A stretch of DNA of 64,000 nucleotides from Acinetobacter lactucae. Lineage in GTDB: Bacteria > Pseudomonadota > Gammaproteobacteria > Pseudomonadales > Moraxellaceae. Below the pieces are notes generated by a model. It worked only from the letters and a program-made list of their open reading frames with translations, did no database searches and had not been told where the DNA came from. Positions 20,494 to 29,134 of this stretch are shown here, in pieces. The translations under genes were made by a program, and so were the position numbers. Where the stretch lies: positions 123,730-187,729 of the forward strand of contig NZ_LRPE01000011.1 of the NCBI RefSeq assembly GCF_001605885.1, read 5' to 3'. The stretch's first letter is position 1. Each line of letters starts with the position of its first letter.

Positions 20494-22137
20494 ATGTCTG
20501 AGCATACGTCGATTCATTTCGATCCAACAGCTTTACTCATCATTAAACATGAAATTGATCGTTCAATAAAACTGGTTGAAGGTGCGGTAAGTACCTTAAT
20601 TGAAGAACAAACTCTCCCTTTTGGTATTGATGATGCATTAGAGCAATTTAAACAATGCACTCAAGTTCTACGCTTAATTGATATCCCCTATCTTGCAAAA
20701 ATAACTCAATATTCAACTGAGTTGATGCAAAAAATTATTGCCAATCCAGCCCAAATTAATACTGATGATGTGGTTGCCCTAAGCGAAGGCACGACCATGG
20801 TAAAGCGTTATATTGAATTTATCTGTTTGCGTGAAATACAAGTTCCACAATTTCTTCTTACGACATTAAATAATTTAGAATTAGCTTTAAATAAGCCACT
20901 GACTACATCCGGACAAGCTATTGTTCCTTTACTTGCGAATACTTCACTTGAACTGCCCTTGCCTGAAATATTAATGAGTGAAAAAACTCAGTTTATCCAT
21001 CAACTCTACAAACTATCTCTACACCAATTTTTAAAAAAGACAGCATCAGCTCAGAATTTTCAAGCCTTTAAACTTATTGCAACCTATTTGGTCAGTATGG
21101 CGAACACTCAGCCAAGCCAAAAATATTGGCAGCTCGTCAATTACGCTTTTAACCATATTGACGACCTACTTTTAAATGACTCACGCTTACGTGTACTCAT
21201 CAATATTGAAAGTTATATTGCTCTATTCTTGGCAGCACCTGAAAGTTTTGAACCTAATTTAGCAGCATTCGCAGATATTTTAAGTATTGTCATCGCTCAA
21301 GAAGATGAGATTGCTCACCATATTCGTAACCAACTTCATATTGGTGATGAAACACCAACTGATACTCAATTACTCGTTTTAAGTCGCCATCTCTTTGGTC
21401 CTGACTTTGACACGATGCACACCGTCAGCCAATTAATCTTGGATGAAATGAATAAGGTACGCAACGATATTGAATACAACTACCAAAATATGTCGCCTGA
21501 AAAAGCACAGCAGCTACAAACAAGCCTTTTACAGTTAGCTTATACTTTTAAACTTCTTAATCTTGAAGAAGCCGCATCTGCTCTTTCTCAACAAGCCAGC
21601 AGTTTAAGTCAACTTAACATTTTAAGTGATGAAAACTATGCTCAACAACTGATGAACAGCATTTTATCTGCAATGAATTCAATTGGTATTTTGGTACGCA
21701 ATTACACGTCAAATCGTCTACAACTTAGCGTGAATAATACGGCTATTTCTTTAGATCGTCTTGATGAAGCTCATCAAGCTTTGCTTACCGAAACAAAAAA
21801 TTTAATTGATTTTATCTGTCAGAGTCTTACTTTGTATGCCAATGACCAGACACAAAATATTGAAGCTATTGCAGGTTCATTAAAAGAGTTAGCGGGTGCA
21901 GCCGAATTTTTAGGAAGTACGATTCAACAACATGCTTTACTCCAAACTGCCCAATTTGTTCAAGAGCAACTTGAGCAAAACCAGCCTTTTAATACAGACC
22001 AAATTCACTGTATTTTTAACGTATTGGCAGGCATTGACATGTTAGTTGACAATTTAAAAAATAAACAACCTGTTCTACAATCCATGTTTAATGTAGCATT
22101 GTCGAGTAGTCAACAACTTCAAAAAAAGGCAGCTTAA
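20494..22137 (+). CDS. fimL: FimL-like twitching motility / cAMP regulatory protein
   Basis: I recognise this 547-residue protein as FimL-like. In Pseudomonas FimL resembles the N-terminal part of the ChpA kinase, lacks phosphorylatable histidines, and supports type IV pilus function and cAMP production. Supporting points are the helical repeats of Hpt-like character (LIIKHEIDRSIKLVEGAV near the start, VRNYTSNRLQLSVNN and KELAGAAEFLGS near the end), the length, and the neighbour nudC, which to my knowledge also follows fimL in Pseudomonas. Start at ATG 20494 with AGGGGA six bases ahead; a TTG at 20446 lacks a ribosome site. No catalytic motif is visible. Confidence 0.7.
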   Translation: MSEHTSIHFDPTALLIIKHEIDRSIKLVEGAVSTLIEEQTLPFGIDDALEQFKQCTQVLRLIDIPYLAKITQYSTELMQKIIANPAQINTDDVVALSEGTTMVKRYIEFICLREIQVPQFLLTTLNNLELALNKPLTTSGQAIVPLLANTSLELPLPEILMSEKTQFIHQLYKLSLHQFLKKTASAQNFQAFKLIATYLVSMANTQPSQKYWQLVNYAFNHIDDLLLNDSRLRVLINIESYIALFLAAPESFEPNLAAFADILSIVIAQEDEIAHHIRNQLHIGDETPTDTQLLVLSRHLFGPDFDTMHTVSQLILDEMNKVRNDIEYNYQNMSPEKAQQLQTSLLQLAYTFKLLNLEEAASALSQQASSLSQLNILSDENYAQQLMNSILSAMNSIGILVRNYTSNRLQLSVNNTAISLDRLDEAHQALLTETKNLIDFICQSLTLYANDQTQNIEAIAGSLKELAGAAEFLGSTIQQHALLQTAQFVQEQLEQNQPFNTDQIHCIFNVLAGIDMLVDNLKNKQPVLQSMFNVALSSSQQLQKKAA

Positions 22138-22880
22138 TGTCTGAATTATCACTTGCTTATATTTTCCATCATCAACAATTACTGGTTGACCAGAATCTCC
22201 AACTACCTAAAGTCGAAAAGTTAGCAAGTGATTTACTTTTCACTCATGATGAGCAAGTCATTGCACGTGACTTGCTTGCTGAAGAACCTATTCCCGAAGG
22301 CTTACAACTTGTCCCAATTCGGCAGCTTATTACCAGCTGGTCGAAAGAACAGTTTTTGCAAGCGAGTCGTGCTGTTCAATTACTTGAATGGCGACGTAAC
22401 CATAAGTTTTGTAGCCACTGTGGACATCCGACAGAAGTTCATCCAACCGAATATGCAATGGTATGCCCTTCTTGTCGCTACCACCAATATCCTCGTGTAA
22501 ACCCTTGTATTATTACCGTCATTACTCGAGGGGATGATGAAATTTTGCTAGCGAAGTCAGTTCACAATAAAACCAATATGTATGGTTTAATTGCAGGTTT
22601 TGTTGAGGTGGGCGAAACACTTGAAGAGGCAGTACAACGAGAGGCCTTTGAAGAAGTAGGCTTAAAACTCAAAAATATTCAATATATGTCAAGTCAGCCT
22701 TGGCCATTCCCAAGCAACCTTATGGTTGCATTTCGGGCAGAATATGAGTCGGGTGAAATTAAGCTGCAAGAAGAAGAAATTGCAGATGCACAATTCTTCA
22801 AAATTGATCAATTACCTGAAATTCCATTTAAAGGAAGTATTGCGCATTCAATGATTATGCAGATTACCCAAGCTGGGTAA
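22137..22880 (+). CDS. nudC: NADH pyrophosphatase / NAD-cap decapping hydrolase NudC
   Basis: Splits NAD(H) to NMN(H) and AMP and, in E. coli, removes NAD caps from RNA. A zinc ribbon has cysteines 92, 95, 110 and 113 (FCSHCG and VCPSCR). The Nudix box GFVEVGE...REAFEEVG covers residues 154-175, and the NudC-specific SQPWPFPSNLM follows at 186. Length of 247 is typical. The start shares a base with the fimL stop (TAATG), so translation is coupled. Confidence 0.95.
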   Translation: MSELSLAYIFHHQQLLVDQNLQLPKVEKLASDLLFTHDEQVIARDLLAEEPIPEGLQLVPIRQLITSWSKEQFLQASRAVQLLEWRRNHKFCSHCGHPTEVHPTEYAMVCPSCRYHQYPRVNPCIITVITRGDDEILLAKSVHNKTNMYGLIAGFVEVGETLEEAVQREAFEEVGLKLKNIQYMSSQPWPFPSNLMVAFRAEYESGEIKLQEEEIADAQFFKIDQLPEIPFKGSIAHSMIMQITQAG

Positions 22881-22917
22881 TCTGCCGTGTTTTAAACGAG
22901 AGTATCGTTTAAAACAC
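22861..22917. terminator. Two tandem hairpins between nudC and the hydrolase
   Basis: The first hairpin (22861-22883, AGATTACCC / GGGTAATCT) overlaps the nudC stop codon. The second (22887-22917, GTGTTTTAAACGA / TCGTTTAAAACAC, 13-bp stem, loop GAGTA) overlaps the stop codon of the convergent hydrolase. Neither has a strong T-run on the plus strand, so termination efficiency is uncertain. Confidence 0.6.
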
Positions 22918-23772
22918 TTCTTCAAGAAAATGTAAGATCGTTCTTTTCGTTCTGAAATAGTGGCTAATAAAGCTAGAAAGACTGGCCAAAATTGTAATAT
23001 GTCCTGTTTTGGGAATCACAGCGATATGACTGTGATTTCCACTCTGTCTTAAAGCCCGATCCAAATCCAACGTATTCTCTTTGCCAACAAGCTGATCATT
23101 TTCAGCCATGAGCAAGTAATGTTTAATACTATTTTGATTGACGAAATAGTATGGCATCACCTCTTGGTAAGAAATACTTTGGTCAAAAGCATCTTCAGCA
23201 AGTGGATCACCTTTGTAGTCAAAATGATAAGGTCCAGCTAAACCAAAAATTGCCTTAATATTGCCTAAACACTGAATAGGGTTTGGTTTTGGATGATAAA
23301 CAGCAGACATGACATTAAATGCCCCTGCCGAATGTCCCATAAGCACAACATTTTCTGTAGAGATTTCCAGTTTTTCTTGGTTTTGATGTAAATAATTCAA
23401 TGCCTGAGTCAGGTCATCAACAAAACTTGGAAAAATATTTTTAGGTGCTAATTGATAGTTAATAACCGCAACGTCATAACCTTCTTTAGCAAATGTTTCA
23501 CCAATAAAAAGATAATCTCGCTTATTACCATGTTGCCAAGCACCACCATGTACAAAAACAATAAGCGGCTCATGTGCTAGTTTTTTAACAGATCGATAAA
23601 CATCCAAACGGTGACGTGGCTTTAAACCATAACGTACATTTGCGACCTGTTCAAAACCATCTTTTGGCGTAAAACGGTTTAAAGCAAAACTCCCCAAATC
23701 ATAAAGGCGGAACTCTTTATAAAGAGTTCGCGCCTGTTCAATTTTACTTTGTAGTTGTTCAATCAGATTCAT
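22909..23772 (-). CDS. Alpha/beta hydrolase (esterase/lipase, HSL-like)
   Basis: Carries the oxyanion motif HGGAWQHG at residues 75-82, the nucleophile elbow GHSAGA with Ser148, an Asp candidate in LMAENDQLVG, and the closing His in KTGHITI. These match the BD-FAE/HSL-type esterases. No signal peptide, so cytosolic. The substrate is unknown. It begins three bases after the end of dolP and may be co-transcribed with it. Confidence 0.82.
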   Translation of the reverse strand: MNLIEQLQSKIEQARTLYKEFRLYDLGSFALNRFTPKDGFEQVANVRYGLKPRHRLDVYRSVKKLAHEPLIVFVHGGAWQHGNKRDYLFIGETFAKEGYDVAVINYQLAPKNIFPSFVDDLTQALNYLHQNQEKLEISTENVVLMGHSAGAFNVMSAVYHPKPNPIQCLGNIKAIFGLAGPYHFDYKGDPLAEDAFDQSISYQEVMPYYFVNQNSIKHYLLMAENDQLVGKENTLDLDRALRQSGNHSHIAVIPKTGHITILASLSSFISHYFRTKRTILHFLEEVF

Positions 23773-23775
23773 ATA

Positions 23776-24483
23776 TTACTGTGCATTCGAAGCTGGATCT
23801 GTTTGGTCAGGATCAATTGCAACAGGAGTTTGAACTGTTGGTTGAGCTATGACGTTATTAATCATCGGTGTAGTCGTTGCACTCGCAGTACTTGCTGCTG
23901 GTGCAGGCGCTAAATCAACATTATCGATTAAAGTAACAATTTTGGTCACGTTACCCACATTTTGTAAGACGCTATTCAAATCATTAATTTCAGCAGTATT
24001 TAAACGTCCCATGACATAAAGTACGCCGTCTTCAGTATGTACTAGAACCTTACTATCAGAAACTACAGGTGCCTTCATTAAAAGCGCACGTGTATTGGCT
24101 GTTACACCCGCATCTTGCATAATCGTGTTGTAGCTGACCTTGTTACCTACAGTAATGTAGTTATGTACAGCTTTAACATCGCTCATGGCTTTAAGATTGT
24201 CTTCTGCCAATTGTTTCAAGTATGGATCTGGCACTTGTCCTGTTAATAAAACAGTACTATGGAAGCTTTCGATATTAATACGTGATTGTTTAAAACGCTG
24301 ATCAAGCTTATAGAGGTTAATATTCGCTGTACGTTTAATTGAGGAATCAATGAATACCTGACCTAAGCTACGTACACCACTATCTGTTCCGACTGGAGCT
24401 GTACCTGTTCCACCAGAAATAAAACTTGCGCAACCTGACAAACTTGCGACACAAAGCGCTGTTACAGCAATACGTTTCAACAC
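23776..24483 (-). CDS. dolP: BON-domain outer-membrane lipoprotein DolP
   Basis: Lipoprotein with signal ending ASLSGC and two BON domains (about residues 48-115 and 130-185; GQVPDPYLKQLAEDNLKAM and MGRLNTAEINDL). In E. coli DolP (YraP) supports outer-membrane integrity and the BAM complex. The C-terminal 35 residues are an Ala/Thr/Pro-rich tail absent from the short E. coli protein. The start is GTG at 24483 with AGGAG nine bases ahead, or TTG three bases on. It follows yraN on the same strand, as in the enteric yraN-diaA-dolP block, but diaA is missing. Confidence 0.85.
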   Translation of the reverse strand: MLKRIAVTALCVASLSGCASFISGGTGTAPVGTDSGVRSLGQVFIDSSIKRTANINLYKLDQRFKQSRINIESFHSTVLLTGQVPDPYLKQLAEDNLKAMSDVKAVHNYITVGNKVSYNTIMQDAGVTANTRALLMKAPVVSDSKVLVHTEDGVLYVMGRLNTAEINDLNSVLQNVGNVTKIVTLIDNVDLAPAPAASTASATTTPMINNVIAQPTVQTPVAIDPDQTDPASNAQ

Positions 24484-24563
24484 TCCACCAGACTCCTATC
24501 AATCTCTTCTTGGCTTGATCATAAAGCATCAGACTTAAATTTGCTCAAAAGAGTAATGAACTC

Positions 24564-24965
24564 TTAATCCAAAGTAAATGCATTTTCGATCCATTGCAGA
24601 TCATAATGGAAATTTGAAAAGTCTTGCTGTACTGTTTTTGCAATTTTCTGTGGAAAATCAAAACAAATCACATCAAAACGACAATAAAAATCCTGATAAG
24701 ATGGGTAGCGCTGTAAAAAACGCATCGCGGTTTTGATAATTTTCTTCTGCTTTATTCTTGTTACCATTTCGCAAGCCTGTCCATAATTTCCTATAGTACG
24801 CGCCTTTACCTCAACAAAAACCAGCTCTTGCCCTCTTTTAACAATCAAATCCACTTCACCACGGCGTGAATGGTAATTACTGGTCACCCATACATAGTTT
24901 TGCTTTTGTAACAGGTTTAAAGCCGTTTGCTCTGCCCATTTACCCAATTGCTGCGCTAATATCAT
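24564..24965 (-). CDS. yraN: YraN / UPF0102 family nuclease-like protein
   Basis: Small protein with the endonuclease-like fold of the UPF0102 family: [15 protein letters not shown] near the start, then [23 protein letters not shown] with the Asp and Glu-x-Lys of a restriction-nuclease-like active site. Function in cells is not established. Start at ATG 24965 because GGGGAAGG lies just ahead; the in-frame TTG at 24980 precedes that site. The result is 133 residues, close to the family norm. Divergent from rsmI. Confidence 0.88.
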   Translation of the reverse strand: MILAQQLGKWAEQTALNLLQKQNYVWVTSNYHSRRGEVDLIVKRGQELVFVEVKARTIGNYGQACEMVTRIKQKKIIKTAMRFLQRYPSYQDFYCRFDVICFDFPQKIAKTVQQDFSNFHYDLQWIENAFTLD

Positions 24966-25171
24966 TATTACCTTCCCCAAATTAAAAGTAGCACTACATT
25001 TTTTATGCTTAAATTATTTCGTTCAATCCAACCGTATTTCTAATTTAAATTGAACAAATGAAAATCAGATCATTTATAAAAGCAAAGGTTGACAGACATT
25101 GTTCACGCCCAAAACATAATTTCGGGTAAACTACCCGATTAAAATTGTTTATCTGTACGGAGTAAAACCAA

Positions 25172-26008
25172 ATGAGTGCTCAGTTATTCGTTGTAGCCAC
25201 CCCAATCGGGCACTTAGATGATATGACTTTCCGTGCAATTGATATTTTAAAATCAGTTTCTATTGTAGCTGCAGAAGATACGCGTCAATCAGCCCAACTA
25301 TTTAAGCACTATAATATATCGACTCAACTTACTGCATGTCATGATCATAACGAAAGCAATAAAATTGAGCAGTTAGTTCAAAGATTACTTGCGGGCGATA
25401 ACATTGCTTTAATTAGTGATGCAGGTACGCCGCTTATTAGCGACCCTGGTTTCAAATTAGTTCGCGCTGCTCAAGAACATGGCATTAGAGTTGTGCCTGT
25501 GCCTGGTGCCTGTGCGGCAATTGCTGCTTTAAGTGCAGTTGGTTTACCAAGTGACCGTTTTAGTTTTGAAGGCTTTTTACCATCAAAAGCTTCTCAACGT
25601 ATTTCTCAATTAGAAAAACTCAAAAATGAAACTCAAACCTTAATTTTCTATGAAGCACCACACCGTATTTTAGAATGTGTAAAAAATATGGCAGAGGTAT
25701 TTGGTGAAAATCGCCCAGTTGGTTTCGCACGTGAAATCACTAAAACCTTTGAAACCATAAAAAAAATGACCTTAAAAGACTTGGTCAGTTTTATTGAAAA
25801 CGACCATAACCAAGAAAAAGGCGAAATTGTTCTTGTAGTTGGCGGCGCACCAGAAAAAACAGATTTGGAACAAGAAAAACTAGATGAGCTTTTAAAACGC
25901 TTACTTCAAGACTTATCAGTTAAAGCAGCATCTCAACTTGCTGCAGATCTAACAGGTATTAAGAAGAAAACTGCTTATCAACGTGCGCTTGAGTTAACCC
26001 AATCTTAA
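25172..26008 (+). CDS. rsmI: 16S rRNA (cytidine-1402 2'-O)-methyltransferase
   Basis: SAM-dependent enzyme that methylates the ribose of C1402 in 16S rRNA. The tetrapyrrole methylase fold is clear: VVATPIGHLDDMTFRA at the N-terminus, AEDTRQSAQLFKHY, SDAGTPLISDPG and FYEAPHRI. Length of 278 is standard. ATG at 25172 has GGAG eight bases ahead. In enterics it is divergent from lpoA; here the divergent neighbour is yraN. Confidence 0.95.
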   Translation: MSAQLFVVATPIGHLDDMTFRAIDILKSVSIVAAEDTRQSAQLFKHYNISTQLTACHDHNESNKIEQLVQRLLAGDNIALISDAGTPLISDPGFKLVRAAQEHGIRVVPVPGACAAIAALSAVGLPSDRFSFEGFLPSKASQRISQLEKLKNETQTLIFYEAPHRILECVKNMAEVFGENRPVGFAREITKTFETIKKMTLKDLVSFIENDHNQEKGEIVLVVGGAPEKTDLEQEKLDELLKRLLQDLSVKAASQLAADLTGIKKKTAYQRALELTQS

Positions 26009-26010
26009 AC

Positions 26011-26901
26011 TTATCTCAATATCTGTTTTGCTGACTGAACAATTGTTTCAGTCAGTGCATCAAGTTGCTTCGACTGCCTTTTCCAATGATGCCAATATAA
26101 AGGAATATCAAGTTGAGCCTCAGGCATAATATCAACAAGTGTTCCATTTTCGAGTAATGGTTGAACCTGTAGCTCGGGCACCATGCCATAACCTAAACCT
26201 AATTGAATTGCTTTGACGAAAGCATCTGTAGCAGGAACAAAACTATAGGGATAACTTTGTAAAGGTAAACCATAATATTTCAGCAATACCTCTGAATGCA
26301 TGAGATCTTTATGGTTAAAAATTACAGCTGGTGCATTTCTTAAAGCTTCTCGGTTAATTCCACAACTAAACCACCGGTTTACAAATTCAGCAGAGGCCAA
26401 CATTTTATAACGCATTTTTCCTAGTGGTTGAGCTAAACAACCTGACATGACCTGCTCTTCTGCCGAAATACAGGCATTGACTTGTCCTGTCTCCAATAAA
26501 GTGTGCGTGTGAGATTGATCATCAATTTTTAGTTCTAATACTATTTTTTCTTTAAAAAGTGTTTGCTGAATATTTGGTAAAAGCCAAGTAGCTAATGAAT
26601 CTGCATTTGAAGCTAGAGCAATTTTATAAAATTCGGATTCAGATGATTTTCCCATCAAACCTTGTAATAAATTTTGCTCCATTAATCTCGTATGACGTAA
26701 ATGTTGCAATAAAGTTTGCCCCGCTTGAGTGAGCACACAAGGGCGACCTCGTATAATTAGAATTTGTCCTAAATACTTTTCTAAAGCCTGTATGCGTAAG
26801 GACACTGCCGAGGGTGTAATATATAAATGCTCCCCTGCCGCATCAAAACTTCCCAATTCTGCGACTGCAAGAAAGGCTTCACATTGTTTGCTATCTAACA
26901 T
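26011..26901 (-). CDS. argP: LysR family regulator, ArgP/LysG-like
   Basis: Transcription regulator with an N-terminal winged helix (FDAAGEHLYITPSAVSLRIQALEKYLGQ, residues 15-42) and a LysR effector domain. The start MLDSKQCEAFLAVAELGSFD and length of 296 fit the ArgP/LysG/IciA branch, which senses lysine and arginine. It is divergent from an ArgO/LysE exporter, the classic arrangement for this branch. The 106-base gap between them should hold its operator; I could not define the exact site. Confidence 0.85.
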   Translation of the reverse strand: MLDSKQCEAFLAVAELGSFDAAGEHLYITPSAVSLRIQALEKYLGQILIIRGRPCVLTQAGQTLLQHLRHTRLMEQNLLQGLMGKSSESEFYKIALASNADSLATWLLPNIQQTLFKEKIVLELKIDDQSHTHTLLETGQVNACISAEEQVMSGCLAQPLGKMRYKMLASAEFVNRWFSCGINREALRNAPAVIFNHKDLMHSEVLLKYYGLPLQSYPYSFVPATDAFVKAIQLGLGYGMVPELQVQPLLENGTLVDIMPEAQLDIPLYWHHWKRQSKQLDALTETIVQSAKQILR

Positions 26902-27007
26902 ATCAAACCTAATTTTTTTTTAGCCAAACCTAAATATTCTTAATTTTACTTATTTCTTAATAAAAAGTCAGATAATTCCCATATCTGATTTTTTTCACCT
27001 TATTGTT

Positions 27008-27610
27008 ATGTTCTCTCTTAGTATATTTTTTAAAGGTTTCGGTATTGGTAGCGGGCTTATCGTAGCAATTGGAGCTCAAAATGCTTTTGTCCTCAAACAA
27101 GGGCTTAAACAGCAATATGTATTCTGGTTGTGTTTAATCTGCGCACTGTCCGACTCAATTTTAATTGCATGTGGTGTATTAGGTTTTGCAGAAATCATGA
27201 CGGCATCACCTATCTTAATTACCGTGGCTAAATATTTAGGGGCAACGTTTTTATTCATTTATGGTGCCAAAGCATTTTATGCTGCATTTAAGACTACCCA
27301 AAGTATGGACCTTGATAGCAGTCAAAAACAAACATTAACTCAAGCATTAGTGACCTGTCTTGCCTTTACTTGGCTTAATCCTCATGTCTATTTAGACACT
27401 ATTGTTCTGATTGGTTCAGTTGCAACTCAGCTTGAAGATAAAGTGAGTTTTGCTTTGGGCAGCATTCTTGCCTCTTGGGTTTTCTTTTTTAGTCTGGGCT
27501 ATGGTGCAAGATTATTAAAGCCACTATTTACCAATCCTAAAGCTTGGAAAATTTTAGATTTCATTATTGGTTGCGTTATGTGGAGTATTGCTATAACGCT
27601 CTTGTTTTAA
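27008..27610 (+). CDS. argO: LysE/ArgO family amino-acid exporter
   Basis: Inner-membrane exporter of basic amino acids. Six hydrophobic segments fill 200 residues. The family signature GSGLIVAIGAQNAFVLKQGL sits at residues 15-34, and the second conserved block FTWLNPHVYLDT at about 118-129 is present. The divergent ArgP-like regulator supports arginine/lysine export (inference; LysE and ArgO are close). No ribosome site is obvious before ATG 27008. Confidence 0.87.
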   Translation: MFSLSIFFKGFGIGSGLIVAIGAQNAFVLKQGLKQQYVFWLCLICALSDSILIACGVLGFAEIMTASPILITVAKYLGATFLFIYGAKAFYAAFKTTQSMDLDSSQKQTLTQALVTCLAFTWLNPHVYLDTIVLIGSVATQLEDKVSFALGSILASWVFFFSLGYGARLLKPLFTNPKAWKILDFIIGCVMWSIAITLLF

Positions 27611-27623
27611 CGGCTTAAAAACT

Positions 27624-27653
27624 AAAAAAGGATCATCTAAAAGATCCTTTTTT
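27624..27653. terminator. Bidirectional terminator argO / CDF exporter
   Basis: AAAAAAGGATC, loop ATCTAAAA, then GATCCTTTTTT, with T-runs on both strands between convergent genes. Confidence 0.88.
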
Positions 27654-27667
27654 ATTACTCATTAATA

Positions 27668-28309
27668 TTAGGCCTCACTTCCAAGCACAACTCTTGCCTG
27701 TTTTCTTTCTTGCTGTGACTGTTTTATAACAACGTAGCCAGAAGATACACCTAAGTAAGCAATGACAAAGGCAACCAATAAATCGGGAAATACGCTGCCT
27801 GTTCCAAATACTCCAACCGCCGCTAAAATTACAGCAATATTGGCAATCGAGTCATTTCGACTACACAACCAAACAGAACGCATATTGGCATCACCATCAC
27901 GAAATGCATAAAGCATAAGCGCGACTGAAACGTTAGCAATTAAGGCTATTACGCCAATTGCCCCCATGACCATTGGTTCCGGTGGAACTCCATAGAAATA
28001 CGACCAGACCACTTTCGCAATGACAAAAACACCGAAAGCCGCCATCGTTATTCCTTTAAGTAATGCAGCTGTTGCACGCCAATATAAACTCATCGAAAGA
28101 ACGACTAAAGATAATGCATAGTTTGCTGCATCTCCGGCAAAATCTAATGCATCGGCCCAAAGTGAAACAGATTGGGCTTTATAACCTCCCAATATTTCTA
28201 CTACGAACATTAAGGCATTGATCACAAGTGCAATCCATAACGCTTTTCTAAAGCGCGGGCTTACTTTCTTGGTAGGAGAGCATGTTGAAGCACAACCACA
28301 TCCAGCCAT
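27668..28309 (-). CDS. Cation diffusion facilitator family metal exporter
   Basis: Inner-membrane protein of 213 residues with about six hydrophobic segments. The N-terminus is cysteine-rich (AGCGCASTC), a possible metal-binding tag. The CDF site is present in two halves: SLWADALDFAGDAANY (Asp-x3-Asp/Asn pattern) and SRNDSIANIAVILAA. It lacks the usual cytoplasmic C-terminal domain, so this is the short CDF type. GAGGAAAT precedes ATG 28309. The divergent CadR-like regulator suggests a Cd(II), Pb(II), Zn(II) or Co(II) substrate; which one cannot be read from sequence. Confidence 0.85.
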   Translation of the reverse strand: MAGCGCASTCSPTKKVSPRFRKALWIALVINALMFVVEILGGYKAQSVSLWADALDFAGDAANYALSLVVLSMSLYWRATAALLKGITMAAFGVFVIAKVVWSYFYGVPPEPMVMGAIGVIALIANVSVALMLYAFRDGDANMRSVWLCSRNDSIANIAVILAAVGVFGTGSVFPDLLVAFVIAYLGVSSGYVVIKQSQQERKQARVVLGSEA

Positions 28310-28338
28310 TTTATTTCCTCAAAAACTCTTTTATAGTG

Positions 28339-28369
28339 ATTAAAAACCCTTGAGTAACTCCAGAGTCAA
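28339..28369 (-). promoter_or_regulatory. MerR-type operator/promoter of the CDF exporter
   Basis: On the minus strand TTGACT (28364-28369) and TTTAAT (28339-28344) are 19 bases apart, the over-long spacer typical of MerR-activated promoters. An imperfect 21-base dyad fills the spacer at 28346-28366: arms ACTCTGGAG and CTCAAGGGT around TTA, seven of nine pairs complementary. This fits activation of the exporter by the divergent regulator when metal binds. Confidence 0.8.
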
Positions 28370-28374
28370 GTCTT

Positions 28375-28776
28375 ATGAGTCTTTCTATTGGTCAATTATC
28401 AAAAAAAGCGAATATTCCAATTGATACGATCCGTTATTACGAAAAAGTAGGTGTGCTGGACCGTATTCAGCGCTCAGAAAATAATTATCGTGTTTATACA
28501 GAGCAAACTCTTGCAGACCTTTTGTTTATTAAACATTGCCGTGAGTTAGATATTTCTCTCAATGACATTAAAACGCTAAAAGGAATGAAAGCTCAGCCGA
28601 AACAGGCGTGTACGGAAGTTGATAATTTGGTGAATAAATACTTGATTGAAGTATCTGAAAAAATCGAACGATTATTACTTTTAAAAGAATCTTTAATTGA
28701 TTTAAAACTGCACTGCTCTACCAATCGAACAGTAGATGAGTGCGGGATTTTGAAAGAACTTCAAAGCGCCCCTTAA
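28375..28776 (+). CDS. MerR family metal-responsive regulator, CadR/PbrR-like
   Basis: DNA-binding activator of 133 residues. The N-terminal helix-turn-helix reads SIGQLSKKANIPIDTIRYYEKVG (residues 4-26, split here by the fold's wing). Three cysteines at 79, 114 and 123 sit where CadR has its Cd-binding Cys77, Cys112 and Cys119, including the ending DECGILKEL. This makes Cd(II)/Pb(II) the likeliest signal. Its ATG is only nine bases beyond the dyad, so it probably represses itself. The ribosome site is weak. Confidence 0.88.
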   Translation: MSLSIGQLSKKANIPIDTIRYYEKVGVLDRIQRSENNYRVYTEQTLADLLFIKHCRELDISLNDIKTLKGMKAQPKQACTEVDNLVNKYLIEVSEKIERLLLLKESLIDLKLHCSTNRTVDECGILKELQSAP

Positions 28777-28782
28777 AAATAA

Positions 28783-28810
28783 AAAAAGCATCACTCTTGT
28801 GATGCTTTTT
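28783..28810. terminator. Bidirectional terminator after the MerR regulator
   Basis: AAAAAGCATCAC, loop TCTT, then GTGATGCTTTTT: a 12-bp perfect stem between convergent genes. Confidence 0.9.
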
Positions 28811-28814
28811 AGAA

Positions 28815-29066
28815 TTAATGGTCGCTATGTTCATCTGGGGGAACTTCGGTAATTCTCCCCCCTCGAGCTAGAAATGCGGCAACTTCATCTTCCAACGCTT
28901 GGCGCTGTTTTTGTTTAGCAGTCACAGTCAGCGTTTCTGCCTCCGCAATGTCAGTATCATTAATACTGCTTGCTTCTTCATCAGCTGCACCGCTTTCGGC
29001 CGCTTTCGCTTCATCTTCATCTACAGCAGAATCTTCTGCATCTTCATAATCATTGATATCTGACAT
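28815..29066 (-). CDS. Small acidic protein, SutA-like
   Basis: 83 residues. The first 50 are very acidic and disordered-looking (runs of Asp, Glu, Ala, Ser); the last 33 contain AKQKQRQALEDEVAAFLARG followed by GRITEVPPD. From memory this C-terminal block resembles that of Pseudomonas SutA, a small acidic RNA-polymerase-binding regulator important in slow growth (AKQK...FLARGG pattern). I could not align it, so the link is moderate. GGGGAG lies seven bases before ATG 29066. A terminator follows the gene. Two hairpins lie upstream. Confidence 0.7.
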   Translation of the reverse strand: MSDINDYEDAEDSAVDEDEAKAAESGAADEEASSINDTDIAEAETLTVTAKQKQRQALEDEVAAFLARGGRITEVPPDEHSDH

Positions 29067-29134
29067 TTCACACTCCCCACAATGACTTTTATTGCATCAT
29101 CGCTATGGTCCCAAGACCTCAGAAATTTAGCAAT

